In this document: one piece after another, positions 46,681 through 55,700 of the stretch
How the letters are laid out: the number at the start of each line of letters is the position of its first letter
Position numbering within the stretch: position 1 is the stretch's first letter
Origin: Endozoicomonas sp. SESOKO1
GTDB taxonomy: Bacteria > Pseudomonadota > Gammaproteobacteria > Pseudomonadales > Endozoicomonadaceae
Reading direction: 5' to 3'
Assembly (NCBI RefSeq): GCF_024606265.1
Contig: NZ_JAHHPP010000346.1
Coordinates: forward strand, 1 to 58,200
Length of the DNA stretch: 58,200 nucleotides
Made by a program: the position numbers and the translations under genes
Notes under the pieces: generated by a model
Database searches by the model: none
Told to the model about the DNA's origin: nothing
The model's input: the letters and a program-made list of their open reading frames with translations, nothing else

Positions 46681-48777
46681 ATGATCAACTCTCATTTACC
46701 AGCAGGTCAATTGCCTCCTACCGTTGCCACTTTTAACGGAGGAGATAGTGCTGTAATCGCAGAAAAAACCCAAACCCGTGTATATATAAATACGCCGGTT
46801 TCAGGCTTACTCCCGTCTGAACCAACGATGCCAATCCAGCAGGTTACTACTCAATTTCAAAAAAGAAATATCACATCAACCAGGCCGTCATACAGCAATT
46901 TAAACCAGGGAATGCTCATGCCCTTGTGTAATAATCAACGTCCTGCCGTCAGCACGCAAACAGTCGTAACACCTTCAGTACAAGCCTTCCTCTCACCCTC
47001 TACAGGTAGCATTCCATTCAAGGTTCAACCGCAGCCCAACGAAGAAACATCGCCGATATTGACGGCCGCACGACTGCCGTTTAGCCAGAAATCGCTGTTC
47101 CCCACAATCGGCCAATTTGTATGCCTGAACCAGGGTGCCTTTTCGCCATCCCCCCAGGTTGCCGGACTGCGCCCGGACAGCCAGGACCCTCTATGGTCGT
47201 CCAGAGGATTCACCAGCGCTGATAGTACCCCATCAACACCAGCAATCTCTCCACAGGTAATAGGCACATCGCTGCAAAGTCAGCAATTTCCCCATTTTCC
47301 GATCCACATAACGGCTCAGCTATCCCAACCGGCCCAACAGGTTTTCCAGGGGCAGCATCAACCATCAATAATAATGCCCCAAAGCCACTCTCTGGTTTCC
47401 GGACCCATTACCCGGGAATCCAGTACACCGGCAACTCATGATCTGGCCACCGGCCCGGCACTGGATATTGGTAATCCCGGTACTTCAACGGCAAATCGCC
47501 GTGTCCCTGCGAAAAAATCCCCACCAAAAAAAACAGCAGCATTAAAAGCCGTTTCCAACGCCATCATACCTGGGCTCAAAACGAATCTATCCAGAACTGT
47601 CAGGGCTACAATGCCTGACATACTGCGGGAAATACTGGGGAAACAACTCAAAAATGAGGTCAGGGATTCAGTCATCGCTATGGTGCCTGGATTACGGGAG
47701 CAAATAAATCAGGTGGCTTCCTCATCAATAACAGCAATTATCTCAGAAATACAAAAAAGCCTGACAACATCATTATCCGAAGCAACCACATCTTCAATGG
47801 AAGGTTTCATACAAACGTTTACGAAAGAAACCCTGGAAGAAACAAGGAAAAAAATGATGGAACAGAGTACTGAAGCCATACACGATACCCTGGAAGGAGC
47901 GCTTAAAACACTTAACGAAACCATTTCAGCACTGTCAGCACTGAAAGAGCAACAGGAAAAAGCTCAGGCAACATCACTGCAAACCGCAGAGACATTTAAA
48001 AAAGCAACCGATGATTTAAAAGAGTTCGTTAACAGTCAGGTAAAAATACAAAATCCGGTATCAGTAACTACCCCATCAAATTATCCAAGATTCGATCCGC
48101 CAGTAGCAACTGAAACAAGTTTTGTTGCTCCCCACTCAACTTCATCAGACAAGGTTCTGGAAATTCCGGATGGGCCTCCTCCGTTTAAAAAAATGCGCAC
48201 TAAAGAATCAGACCCTGCTGCTGACTTTGAAATTAAGAGAAGCCAGGCTATTATCACAAAATTAACCGACGAAGTGAGCAGGGCCATGGGCATTAGAACG
48301 CCGCATGTCACCGAATGCAGTACCGGGCAGATTCTATTACTGGCAGCTCGATTGATTAATGGTAATAAAGAATTACTGGTCCAGGCTGCAAAGCCAAGAA
48401 TAAGAAGATCACTTGGCAACCCAAGTCATCAGGAACGATTGAAATCAGAAAAAGATAGAAAAAGAAGAATGCAATGTGAAATTAATTGTGGATTCCAGGA
48501 ACTTGAAAACAGCGTTAGACAATTTTCGGAAAAACATCTTAACCTTATACTGGAAAGTGATGTCACCCGTTATGGAATCATCGAAGAGGCATACTCCATC
48601 CTGAATGCTCAGAACAACGATAGATTGCCTGCAAAAACACAAAGGCTGCGAAATACGGGAAAAACGACAAGTCTTAATGAATATTACAAAAACTCTATGG
48701 AACTATTAGAAAAGGAGAGGAGAGAACAACAAGAAGTTATCGGTTCTCCAGTAAAGAGTGAGACAACAACTGTTTAG
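46681..48777 (+). CDS. Accessory protein with NLS-like motifs and a bHLH-like segment
   Basis: 698 residues, no signal peptide and no known family overall. Residues 1-270 are Ser/Pro/Gln/Thr-rich and disordered-looking, like eukaryotic activation regions. Basic clusters RRVPAKKSPPKK (273-284) and PPFKKMRTKE (500-509) resemble nuclear localisation signals. About 300-470 is coiled-coil-like (TLEGALKTLNETISALSALK). At 588-645 the sequence KSEKDRKRRMQCEINCGFQE, then loop, then VTRYGIIEEAYSILNAQ resembles a basic helix-loop-helix: basic RKRR, IN and F-x2-L of helix 1, and hydrophobic helix 2. A nucleus-targeted role is inference. A/T-rich relative to its neighbours. Confidence 0.75.
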   Translation: MINSHLPAGQLPPTVATFNGGDSAVIAEKTQTRVYINTPVSGLLPSEPTMPIQQVTTQFQKRNITSTRPSYSNLNQGMLMPLCNNQRPAVSTQTVVTPSVQAFLSPSTGSIPFKVQPQPNEETSPILTAARLPFSQKSLFPTIGQFVCLNQGAFSPSPQVAGLRPDSQDPLWSSRGFTSADSTPSTPAISPQVIGTSLQSQQFPHFPIHITAQLSQPAQQVFQGQHQPSIIMPQSHSLVSGPITRESSTPATHDLATGPALDIGNPGTSTANRRVPAKKSPPKKTAALKAVSNAIIPGLKTNLSRTVRATMPDILREILGKQLKNEVRDSVIAMVPGLREQINQVASSSITAIISEIQKSLTTSLSEATTSSMEGFIQTFTKETLEETRKKMMEQSTEAIHDTLEGALKTLNETISALSALKEQQEKAQATSLQTAETFKKATDDLKEFVNSQVKIQNPVSVTTPSNYPRFDPPVATETSFVAPHSTSSDKVLEIPDGPPPFKKMRTKESDPAADFEIKRSQAIITKLTDEVSRAMGIRTPHVTECSTGQILLLAARLINGNKELLVQAAKPRIRRSLGNPSHQERLKSEKDRKRRMQCEINCGFQELENSVRQFSEKHLNLILESDVTRYGIIEEAYSILNAQNNDRLPAKTQRLRNTGKTTSLNEYYKNSMELLEKERREQQEVIGSPVKSETTTV

Positions 48778-48808
48778 TCAGAAAATATGTGTTTAGTCAG
48801 AAAATATG
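48771..48808. repeat. 19-bp tandem duplication across the stop codon
   Basis: TGTTTAGTCAGAAAATATG occurs at 48771-48789 and again at 48790-48808. The first copy contains the TAG stop of the 698-residue gene, so the duplication adds a second copy of the gene end in the spacer. Confidence 0.9.
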
Positions 48809-48900
48809 ATTTCGTATGGTGGGCCAGGATGGACACACTACCTGTCATGCATGAAAACCTGATTTTCTGATTCATGATTCTGGCTTGAGTGTCCTGTTAT

Positions 48901-48925
48901 TCACCCGGACATCAAGTCCGGGTGA
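48901..48925. terminator. Bidirectional hairpin between convergent genes
   Basis: A perfect 10-bp stem TCACCCGGAC / GTCCGGGTGA with a 5-base loop, lying between the ends of the 698-residue gene (plus) and the M28-like gene (minus). It overlaps the last few codons of the latter. T-runs are short (ATGTTT on plus), so efficiency is unclear. Confidence 0.55.
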
Positions 48926-51482
48926 TGTTTAGCCCCTCTCCAAACGACAGTGTGGCCAGGGTATGAACAACGGCCTGAGTGGCATTTGACATCACCTCAA
49001 AATCAATTGAATCAATGTCATCGCCCGGTGCGTGATAGTAGAATACATCTTTGCCGGTACTGACGGTCACCGCTGGTATATCGTGCTTGTAAAACGCACC
49101 GACATCGGTAAGTTCCGGGCTTGGCTCATCCCGGAAATACGACAGTCCACGGCTATCGAGATAATCCACGTACAACTCTGTCAGCTGCCCGGTGCCCCTG
49201 GGACTCGCCCCTGGGTATTTTTCAGGATCTCCGATGTTAAGGAATTCTGGATGTATATCCCATTTGTGATCGGGTCTGGTCCCAACCTGCGCCAGATTCA
49301 GATAGCATTCAATACGAAACGGTTCCGCTTGTTGCTGGCAAGGATCTTGCGCGGTCAGGTTCCCCATAACGTCTTTGTACCCATCATTGTGCAAAAAGTA
49401 GTCAGACCCAAAGCCGATACCATTGCGTCTGCCGTAGTTGCGCGGTGATCTTTCTTCACTGCCCCAGAAACAGAAGAGCACCGGGTTATTGGGCTGTAGT
49501 CCGGACTCTTTGAAAATCCGAATCGCTTCAAGCAGCGCCACAACGCCGGAGCCATTGTCATTGGCACCGGGACTGTCCGCGAAGGTGTCCAGATGGGCAC
49601 CGGCCACTACAACGTTACTGGATTTTCCGGGAATCAGCGCGCACAGATTGCAGCTGTTATTTTTCAACGGGTTACACCCCCTGTCCGCAGCGGTTTTGGG
49701 GGTCGCGGCGTTGAATTCAAGCTCTTTGCGAAAATCCCGATTCCTGGTGCCGTAGGAAAAATCCTGTCGGAAAGTAGCCACGCCCATCCTGTCGAGAAAA
49801 CGCTCCAGATGTTTGACCACTTTCTTGTATTGTCCATTGGAGAACCTATGGACATTATCCCTGGGTCCGAACGACAGTATTCGCTCTAACCGCTTCCGTA
49901 GATTCCGGGGATCAACCTCAGCGGTAAAATTGTTGGCAATGTCGGCAATGGAATCAGCGGGCACCTGCTGCAGGCAGGGCTTCGCCGTTGTCATTTTTTC
50001 TGTTGCTGTTGTTTCTGTTTCTGTCGTTGTAGTTGTGGGATCAGCGGCAGAAGCAGTCGTTGCCGTTGTGGTTGCCGGATCAGTGGCAGAAGTGGTCAAT
50101 TCGCAGATGGTTGGCCCGGCTGTTTTTTTCTGCCCGTGCGGATCACACTCGTCCGCAGCATAGGCAAAGGGAAAGGAATATCGTGAATCTGCCAGCTTCA
50201 TCTGATACATGGGTGCAATATCCACACCCTTGAACTTCACGACCATGGAATCGGAGCCATCAGCAATGCCAAACTGGGCGTGATAACCGCCACCACCGTA
50301 GGTAGCCCGGTTATTATTGCCGATCCAGGCAAACGTTTTTGCCACCAACTGGCCATCCTTCCAGACCTTGACCTCGCCCCTTTCCGGTTCTTTGTCGGAA
50401 AAATCACTCAACACAGCTTCAAAACCCACATCCAGCCAGTCGCCTCTGGCATACGGCGTTGCATAAATATACTTGACGTCCTGACTACCGTTGCAGCAAA
50501 GGGCTCGATTGAGAACCGTAGCATCACCGGCAAAGGGGGCATCACAGGGGCGATTGTCATCAAACACGTCGTAAGAAGCGCGAACCTTGACGGTAAAATA
50601 GAGTTGCCCGTCATGGGACTCAAAGTTCATGGTAAAGGGCGAATGGCCAGCCTGCTCAAACTCCATGCCATCGTGCTCCAGCGTATGATAGGTGCCCACC
50701 GGACTCTCAGGCTGAATACACGACATTGTACTATTTTCATTGCGGTACAACCGGCCATCATGGTGTGGCACCAGCTGGAAAACCGTGGCACTTACCGGCT
50801 TATCGGTTTGGAGCTTGATGCTCATAGACCCGGAGTAGATTGATTGGCTGTGACCGGCACACAGGTAACGGTCCTCGCCGGTGATTGTCGACAATTCAGG
50901 ATTGAGTCCAGGCATCGGAGGCAGGTCATTTGCCCGGTAAAAACAGTTGCTCAGCTCCAGGTTCTGCTCGGGCAATCCGGCACTCCCGGTGGCATTGAGG
51001 TCAAACCGATACATCACCAGCCCATCCCTGGTTCGTTTTTCCTGAATCCCTCCTGCCTGAGGATTGCCCACCCGGGCAAAATTGCCATTGCCGGTCAGTT
51101 GGTCGGCTCGCTGCGCCTGGCCGGGGCTACCGGCCATTTTTACCTCGGTCAATTTTCGGGAGACATCGGCTGCCGACCGCCGCTGGCGGCCATGGATACT
51201 GGGAACGCCTGCCCCAGATTCTTCAAGCCTGGCCACCAGGCGCTGATAGGCGGACTCACCGCCATCCTTTTCTATCTCTCTGAGCAGTTCTGCCCGGGCC
51301 GGGTCACCACCGGCAATGTGCGTGGCATGGTCAGTGTAGGCACTGCCACCGGAAGGGCCATGCGCCACCGACCTTAAGCCAAAGGTACTGACCCGGTGCA
51401 AACCATTAAAGCCATTAGCGCGGTCATAAGCCTGTGGTGGCATGGGGGGAACAGGGGCATTGTATATCATCATTGTCTTCAA
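48912..51482 (-). CDS. M28-type metallopeptidase-like protein with N-terminal beta domain
   Basis: 856 residues with no clear signal peptide. The N-terminal 440 residues are beta-rich; the part WLDVGFEAVLSDF...VKVWKDGQLV...GGGGYHAQFGI resembles polysaccharide-lyase jelly rolls (tentative). A Thr-rich linker (about 458-505, TTTTTETETTATEK) follows. The C-terminal part (about 560-850) is M28-like, with GAHLDTF and GANDNGSG (first ligands, about residue 630), GSEER (general base and ligand, about 673) and a late His (FYYHAPGDD, about 815). The segment where M28 enzymes normally have NxDMVG reads NLAQVG, so one zinc ligand may be missing. Accessory gene; export could be by a non-Sec route. Confidence 0.75.
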   Translation of the reverse strand: MKTMMIYNAPVPPMPPQAYDRANGFNGLHRVSTFGLRSVAHGPSGGSAYTDHATHIAGGDPARAELLREIEKDGGESAYQRLVARLEESGAGVPSIHGRQRRSAADVSRKLTEVKMAGSPGQAQRADQLTGNGNFARVGNPQAGGIQEKRTRDGLVMYRFDLNATGSAGLPEQNLELSNCFYRANDLPPMPGLNPELSTITGEDRYLCAGHSQSIYSGSMSIKLQTDKPVSATVFQLVPHHDGRLYRNENSTMSCIQPESPVGTYHTLEHDGMEFEQAGHSPFTMNFESHDGQLYFTVKVRASYDVFDDNRPCDAPFAGDATVLNRALCCNGSQDVKYIYATPYARGDWLDVGFEAVLSDFSDKEPERGEVKVWKDGQLVAKTFAWIGNNNRATYGGGGYHAQFGIADGSDSMVVKFKGVDIAPMYQMKLADSRYSFPFAYAADECDPHGQKKTAGPTICELTTSATDPATTTATTASAADPTTTTTETETTATEKMTTAKPCLQQVPADSIADIANNFTAEVDPRNLRKRLERILSFGPRDNVHRFSNGQYKKVVKHLERFLDRMGVATFRQDFSYGTRNRDFRKELEFNAATPKTAADRGCNPLKNNSCNLCALIPGKSSNVVVAGAHLDTFADSPGANDNGSGVVALLEAIRIFKESGLQPNNPVLFCFWGSEERSPRNYGRRNGIGFGSDYFLHNDGYKDVMGNLTAQDPCQQQAEPFRIECYLNLAQVGTRPDHKWDIHPEFLNIGDPEKYPGASPRGTGQLTELYVDYLDSRGLSYFRDEPSPELTDVGAFYKHDIPAVTVSTGKDVFYYHAPGDDIDSIDFEVMSNATQAVVHTLATLSFGEGLNITRT

Positions 51483-51805
51483 CCAGGGTAATTAAGGGAA
51501 TCGTCCCGAAATAACCTCCCCATTTCCGTTTGGGCTGAGTTATCAGACAAGCCCGGAACTCAGCCTGAACGAATGTTGCCGAGGAAAAAAGGGAACTTAT
51601 TTTCCAGACAATCGCTTAATGGACACCGAAAACAGTCCAGCAGTTCACTGATTTTTCAGACACTTAGAAAATAAAAAAAACGGTTGATAACCACATTTTT
51701 ATTACCTTTATTCCTGTATTTCATTTGAGGAGGGAACTTTATACGGGAAAAGTCGTCTTAGTCGTGTAGTGAAATTATGAATTATTTCAAGAAGAGAATA
51801 ATCCT
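51483..51805. other. Upstream region of repeat-family gene 2
   Basis: 323 bp between divergent genes. It holds a hairpin at 51533-51565 (GGCTGAGTT pairing with AACTCAGCC around a 15-base loop), a GGAACTT at 51592 without a good -10, and the sigma-E-like promoter at 51733-51760. No gene seen. Confidence 0.5.
51733..51760 (+). promoter_or_regulatory. Sigma-E-like promoter of repeat-family gene 2
   Basis: GGAACTT (51733-51739), 16-bp spacer, TCTTA (51756-51760), with the -35 beginning 73 bp upstream of the ATG at 51806. The paralogue at 56781 has its box at the same distance. Confidence 0.65.
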
Positions 51806-52465
51806 ATGGAGAGTTCAACTAACCTGCCTCAGTTCAATGCTGCTTTATCAGATCCTTATTCCGGGCCATCAAGTTCAACGAATCAAACACATCAATCTGG
51901 TGTCAGCGAATGCCCACAGCCCTATCGAGGCATGACGGTGGAGAGGGTGGACCTTCCTCTTCATCATCTTTATCTCGATTTTCAGTCAAATTACCCACGC
52001 CAGGACACTGATACTGTATATGTTGTTTCAGGGCTTCCCGACAGCCAGGGCAATCAACCAGTCATAACCAGGTACAGTTGCACGGGTGACACAGGGCTGA
52101 CCGTTGAGCATTATCGTCATCTTCGTGCTGAACTACACTCGGCTGAACTTCTTGTCAAACGACAGGAAATATTGTTCGAAATGCAAGACCGCGTGGACTC
52201 GGGATGTGCCGAAGAGGATGATTACAATTCCGCGCAACAGGGTTATACCGCTGTGGTCGAAAGGGTGTCTCGCAAAAAGCCAGAGCCCGATTACGCAGAG
52301 CGATTAAGGCAACGACCTAAAAGGGGGTTTCGCAAAGAACCCGATTACGCAGAGCGAGAGCGATTAAGGCAACGACCTGAACATAGTAATCACCAATTTA
52401 ACCAGCGGAATAGCCAATCCCGCCTGACCGGCTTATTCTTGAGATGCCTTCACTGCCCAAGGTAG
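51806..52465 (+). CDS. Arg-rich repeat family protein 2 (3' end cut by IS66 scar)
   Basis: 219 residues as read. The N-terminus LPQFNAALSDPYSG and QPYRGMTVERVDLPL match the family members at 21758 and 56781. The middle MQDRVDSG...DDYNSAQQGYTAVVERVSRK aligns closely with MKTDMDSG...EQYNVSQQAYTAELQRVFRR of member 3. Two Arg-rich units follow (EPDYAERLRQRPKRGFRK and EPDYAERERLRQRPEHS). The final 20 or so residues lie in or next to an IS66 transposase remnant on the other strand, so the original end is lost. No signal peptide; function unknown. Preceded by a sigma-E-like promoter. Confidence 0.7.
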   Translation: MESSTNLPQFNAALSDPYSGPSSSTNQTHQSGVSECPQPYRGMTVERVDLPLHHLYLDFQSNYPRQDTDTVYVVSGLPDSQGNQPVITRYSCTGDTGLTVEHYRHLRAELHSAELLVKRQEILFEMQDRVDSGCAEEDDYNSAQQGYTAVVERVSRKKPEPDYAERLRQRPKRGFRKEPDYAERERLRQRPEHSNHQFNQRNSQSRLTGLFLRCLHCPR

Positions 52466-52600
52466 AAGCGGCTCCAGTTTCTCAACCGTGTCCGCATAAG
52501 GCAGTTCTTTTAATATGTGGTTCAGGCATTCAAAAGGCTCCAGCCCATTGGCTTTTGCACTTTCAATCAGGCTGTAAAAGATGGCACTGGCTTTGGTTCG
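52433..52600 (-). mobile_element. IS66-family transposase C-terminal remnant
   Basis: The minus-strand frame codes KASAIFYSLIESAKANGLEP, then FECLNHILKELPYADTVEKL and EPLLPW, the characteristic end of the IS66 transposase (TnpC). Nothing upstream in the same frame resembles the rest of the transposase, and no terminal inverted repeats were recognised, so this is a dead fragment of about 55 codons. It overlaps the 3' end of repeat-family gene 2. Confidence 0.85.
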
Positions 52601-52705
52601 TGTGAGACCTGGAGAGCTTGGGGCCAGCACATCATTTCAATAAGATTGACGTGTATCATCTCCGTTCAGCCTGAGCGCCCTTCGGGTGCGTTAGGGCGGG
52701 AAGTG

Positions 52706-55700
52706 TCAGATCCGTCTGTCGATTGAGCCGGGAACGGTGAACCTGCTTAACAATCTGGTTAAACAGGCGCAGGCCTGCTCCGTTTGCAATCGATCAGCAC
52801 CGGGCTGCTCCATCAGTTTCTGTTTTGCCAAATTGATCGCCCCCTTGATAAGAACCGGGCAATTCCTGTTTGCCTTCCCTCGCCAATAGTCCACCATCAT
52901 TATGGCCATGTCCGGATGCTTAAGGGCTATGTCACACAGGAACACCGTCGAATCGACATCGTTGATATCAACATCAATGTCAAGCAGTTTACTGACGACC
53001 TTGCGTTGGCCATGGTGTGCAGCATCGCTCAGGCACCGGCCAAGCTGGCCAGCCATCGCCCTGTCGCCCGCAAGTGTCTCGAAAAGCCGGTGATTTTCTC
53101 CATCAGCAGCATGAACCAGCATATTCATAATGCGCTCGTGCTGTTCAGCCACAACTTGCCAAAGCTGTGACAGCGCTTTTCTCTGTGTTGTCAGGGCCTG
53201 GTTACCGATAACCTCGTCAATATTGTCAGTGATCGATACCATGGACCGCATCACTTGCAGATTGTCACTATCGGCATACAGAGTGGCGGCCAGCAGCAGT
53301 GGGTGTACCTCGCTGCCGACATCGGCGGCATCCAGTTTGATCCCTGCCTCAACAAACCGTTGCAACTTGTTGATGTCGGCATCCTGCACAATCCGCTCCA
53401 GACTCGGGGTAGCCCGGGCGCCCAGTTGCCACAGTTCACCTAACAGCCGGATATTCCCCATGTTTGCAACATCATAAAGGAGGTTGCCATGACCACTGAG
53501 TCGGCAGCGATCAAATTCAACATTTTTCATGCCATGCACAGTGTCCAGCAACAGCGTAACCATGCCCTGCCGATCCAGACCAATGGCCAGCACTAAAGCA
53601 TCGGTCAGTGTCCCCGAAAAATCCCTGTTGATGTAAGCATCTGGCTGTTGGTTCGGTGCATCAGGGTTATTGAGAGCCTGGCCTGAACCTTTCCAGCAAT
53701 CCAGAATGGACCGGACGATGTCCTGGCAGTTCCCCTGTATCGCCTGAGAGAGGAATGAGACCCCATTGTCGTCAGTGATATCAACCTCAGCGCCCGCGCG
53801 AATCAATGACTGAATAACACCCTCATTCTTTTCCAGAAAAGCTCTATTCTCATTGATAGCGTCATCGCACGATTTTATCAGAGAGTCATGCATCGTCGGC
53901 TCCTCGCCTGCCCGCTGCAAGCTCACTTGGCGATCCATAGCGGGGTAAACTTCCAGATAATCCCCAGCCACAATAGTCTGTCTTCTTGTCTGCGCCCTTT
54001 CCAGAGCAGTACGGGCTTGTTTACACTCTGACAAAATCGAAAAGAGGAACGTCCTGAGACCTGCAGCTCCGCCATCACGCTCAACAGCCACCAGCGACGC
54101 AAGCACTGACTGATCGTTAACCTCATTGAATATCAGAGCCTCAACATGCCTGTTTCTTACCCCGGTATCAGTAAAGGCCGATAGCATTACTGTCAACGCC
54201 TCTGTTTCCCCGGCCCTCGCCGCAAATTTGATGTCACCATGGGCATCAAAACCATGGTCAATGAGGGTTTTAACCTTTTCTTCCTCCCTGCGTACTGCCG
54301 CCATCAGCAAATACGACGCCGAACAATAACGGTTTTTGCCAATACCCGCCTTGAGAAACTCAGCAACCACCGCCAACTCATTACGGTGAAGTGCCATGGC
54401 AAAGGCAATTTCCGCACTGATGGTACTTTGCATAGCAAAGACACTGACCACCTGACTCTGTTTTCTCACCGCGGCCTGATGTAACAATTGCCGGAACTTT
54501 TTGCCGCCAAGGTCAGCAACACAGAGCAATTGCCTGAGCAAGTCAATGTCCTCCCGGCCAGCAGCAGCTGCAACTTCCGTTTCAATATCTACGGCACCGG
54601 TGGCTTTGACCAGCATATCAGCCATGGATTTATGACCTTTTGCGACGGCAACGGATAAGGCGGTTTCTCCCACCGGGTTCAGCAGGTCAGCAGCAGCCCC
54701 CCTTTCCAGCAATAGCTGAACCAGTTGCAGCTCTCCGCTAGCGACGGCAAGGTGCAGCAAAGGCGAACCATCGGGGGCAATGGTATTGGCATCAGCCCCG
54801 GCAGCCAGCAGGGCTGCCAGCATTCTGAAATTGTTATTGTTAATGGAGCCAGAAAGAATCATCGCTGTTTGACCAGCATCGATTTTATCTAACAGCTGTC
54901 TGATAGCTGGTTCGCCATAGTCACGATGATCAAGTGCATAATGGATTACCCGCTGTATCTCACTGAACATTTGTCCTGCGTTTTTGCAGGTAGCCAGCAG
55001 TGACCGCAATTCCGCCTCAGTACCCCACCTTATTGACTGAGCAATAAAACTGATGCGCCTGTCAGGCTCCAGGGCACCAGACAACAGGTTGACCACTGCA
55101 GCATGGCCATTGCGGGCGGCAATAGCCAGCGGTGTGTCAGCGTGCTCATCGCCGCCACTGGCATCAACACCCGCATTGAGCAGGGCCTTCACCAGTGCTA
55201 AATCCCCGTTTTGCGCCGCAAACCTTAAATAGTGACCGCAATCATCTTTGAACAGTAATTTTACAAACACGTCCTGATTGTCGTCAGAAGCAGCCAGAGA
55301 CAAAGCGTCCGCATAACACGCCCCTGCTTTGAGCAGCGCAGCAATGGCAGCTTCATTCTGCTCGTCGACACAGGTACACAGCGCGTATTCCAGCGCCACA
55401 ACATCTGCATCTGCCAGTGCCTGTAGCACGACATGATTTTCCTGTTGGGCAGCAAGGATTGTTGCCTCAACATAATGGGCATGCTCAGTGATTCTGCGCA
55501 GTGCAGGCAATTTCTGTAAATCGTCAAACAACTTCCTGTTATCGGCCTGTGCTGCCATGAAAACGATCTCGCCGAGACTGACACCGGATTGATGAAGAAA
55601 GTTTATTGCCTCCGGACTACGGTAATTCTCAACAACATCCATAACCACCGTGTTGATATCAACACCAGCGGCCAATAGCATTTCTGCCGCCGGGCTGTCC

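Noticed and set aside
51592-51619. Second GGAACTT upstream of family gene 2
   Set aside because: No TCNNA at 15-17 bp (CTTAA instead); the box at 51733 fits better.
52675-52689. GCGCCC-TTC-GGGTGC hairpin as terminator of the RING-ankyrin gene
   Set aside because: Short stem with a G-T pair and no T-run on either strand.
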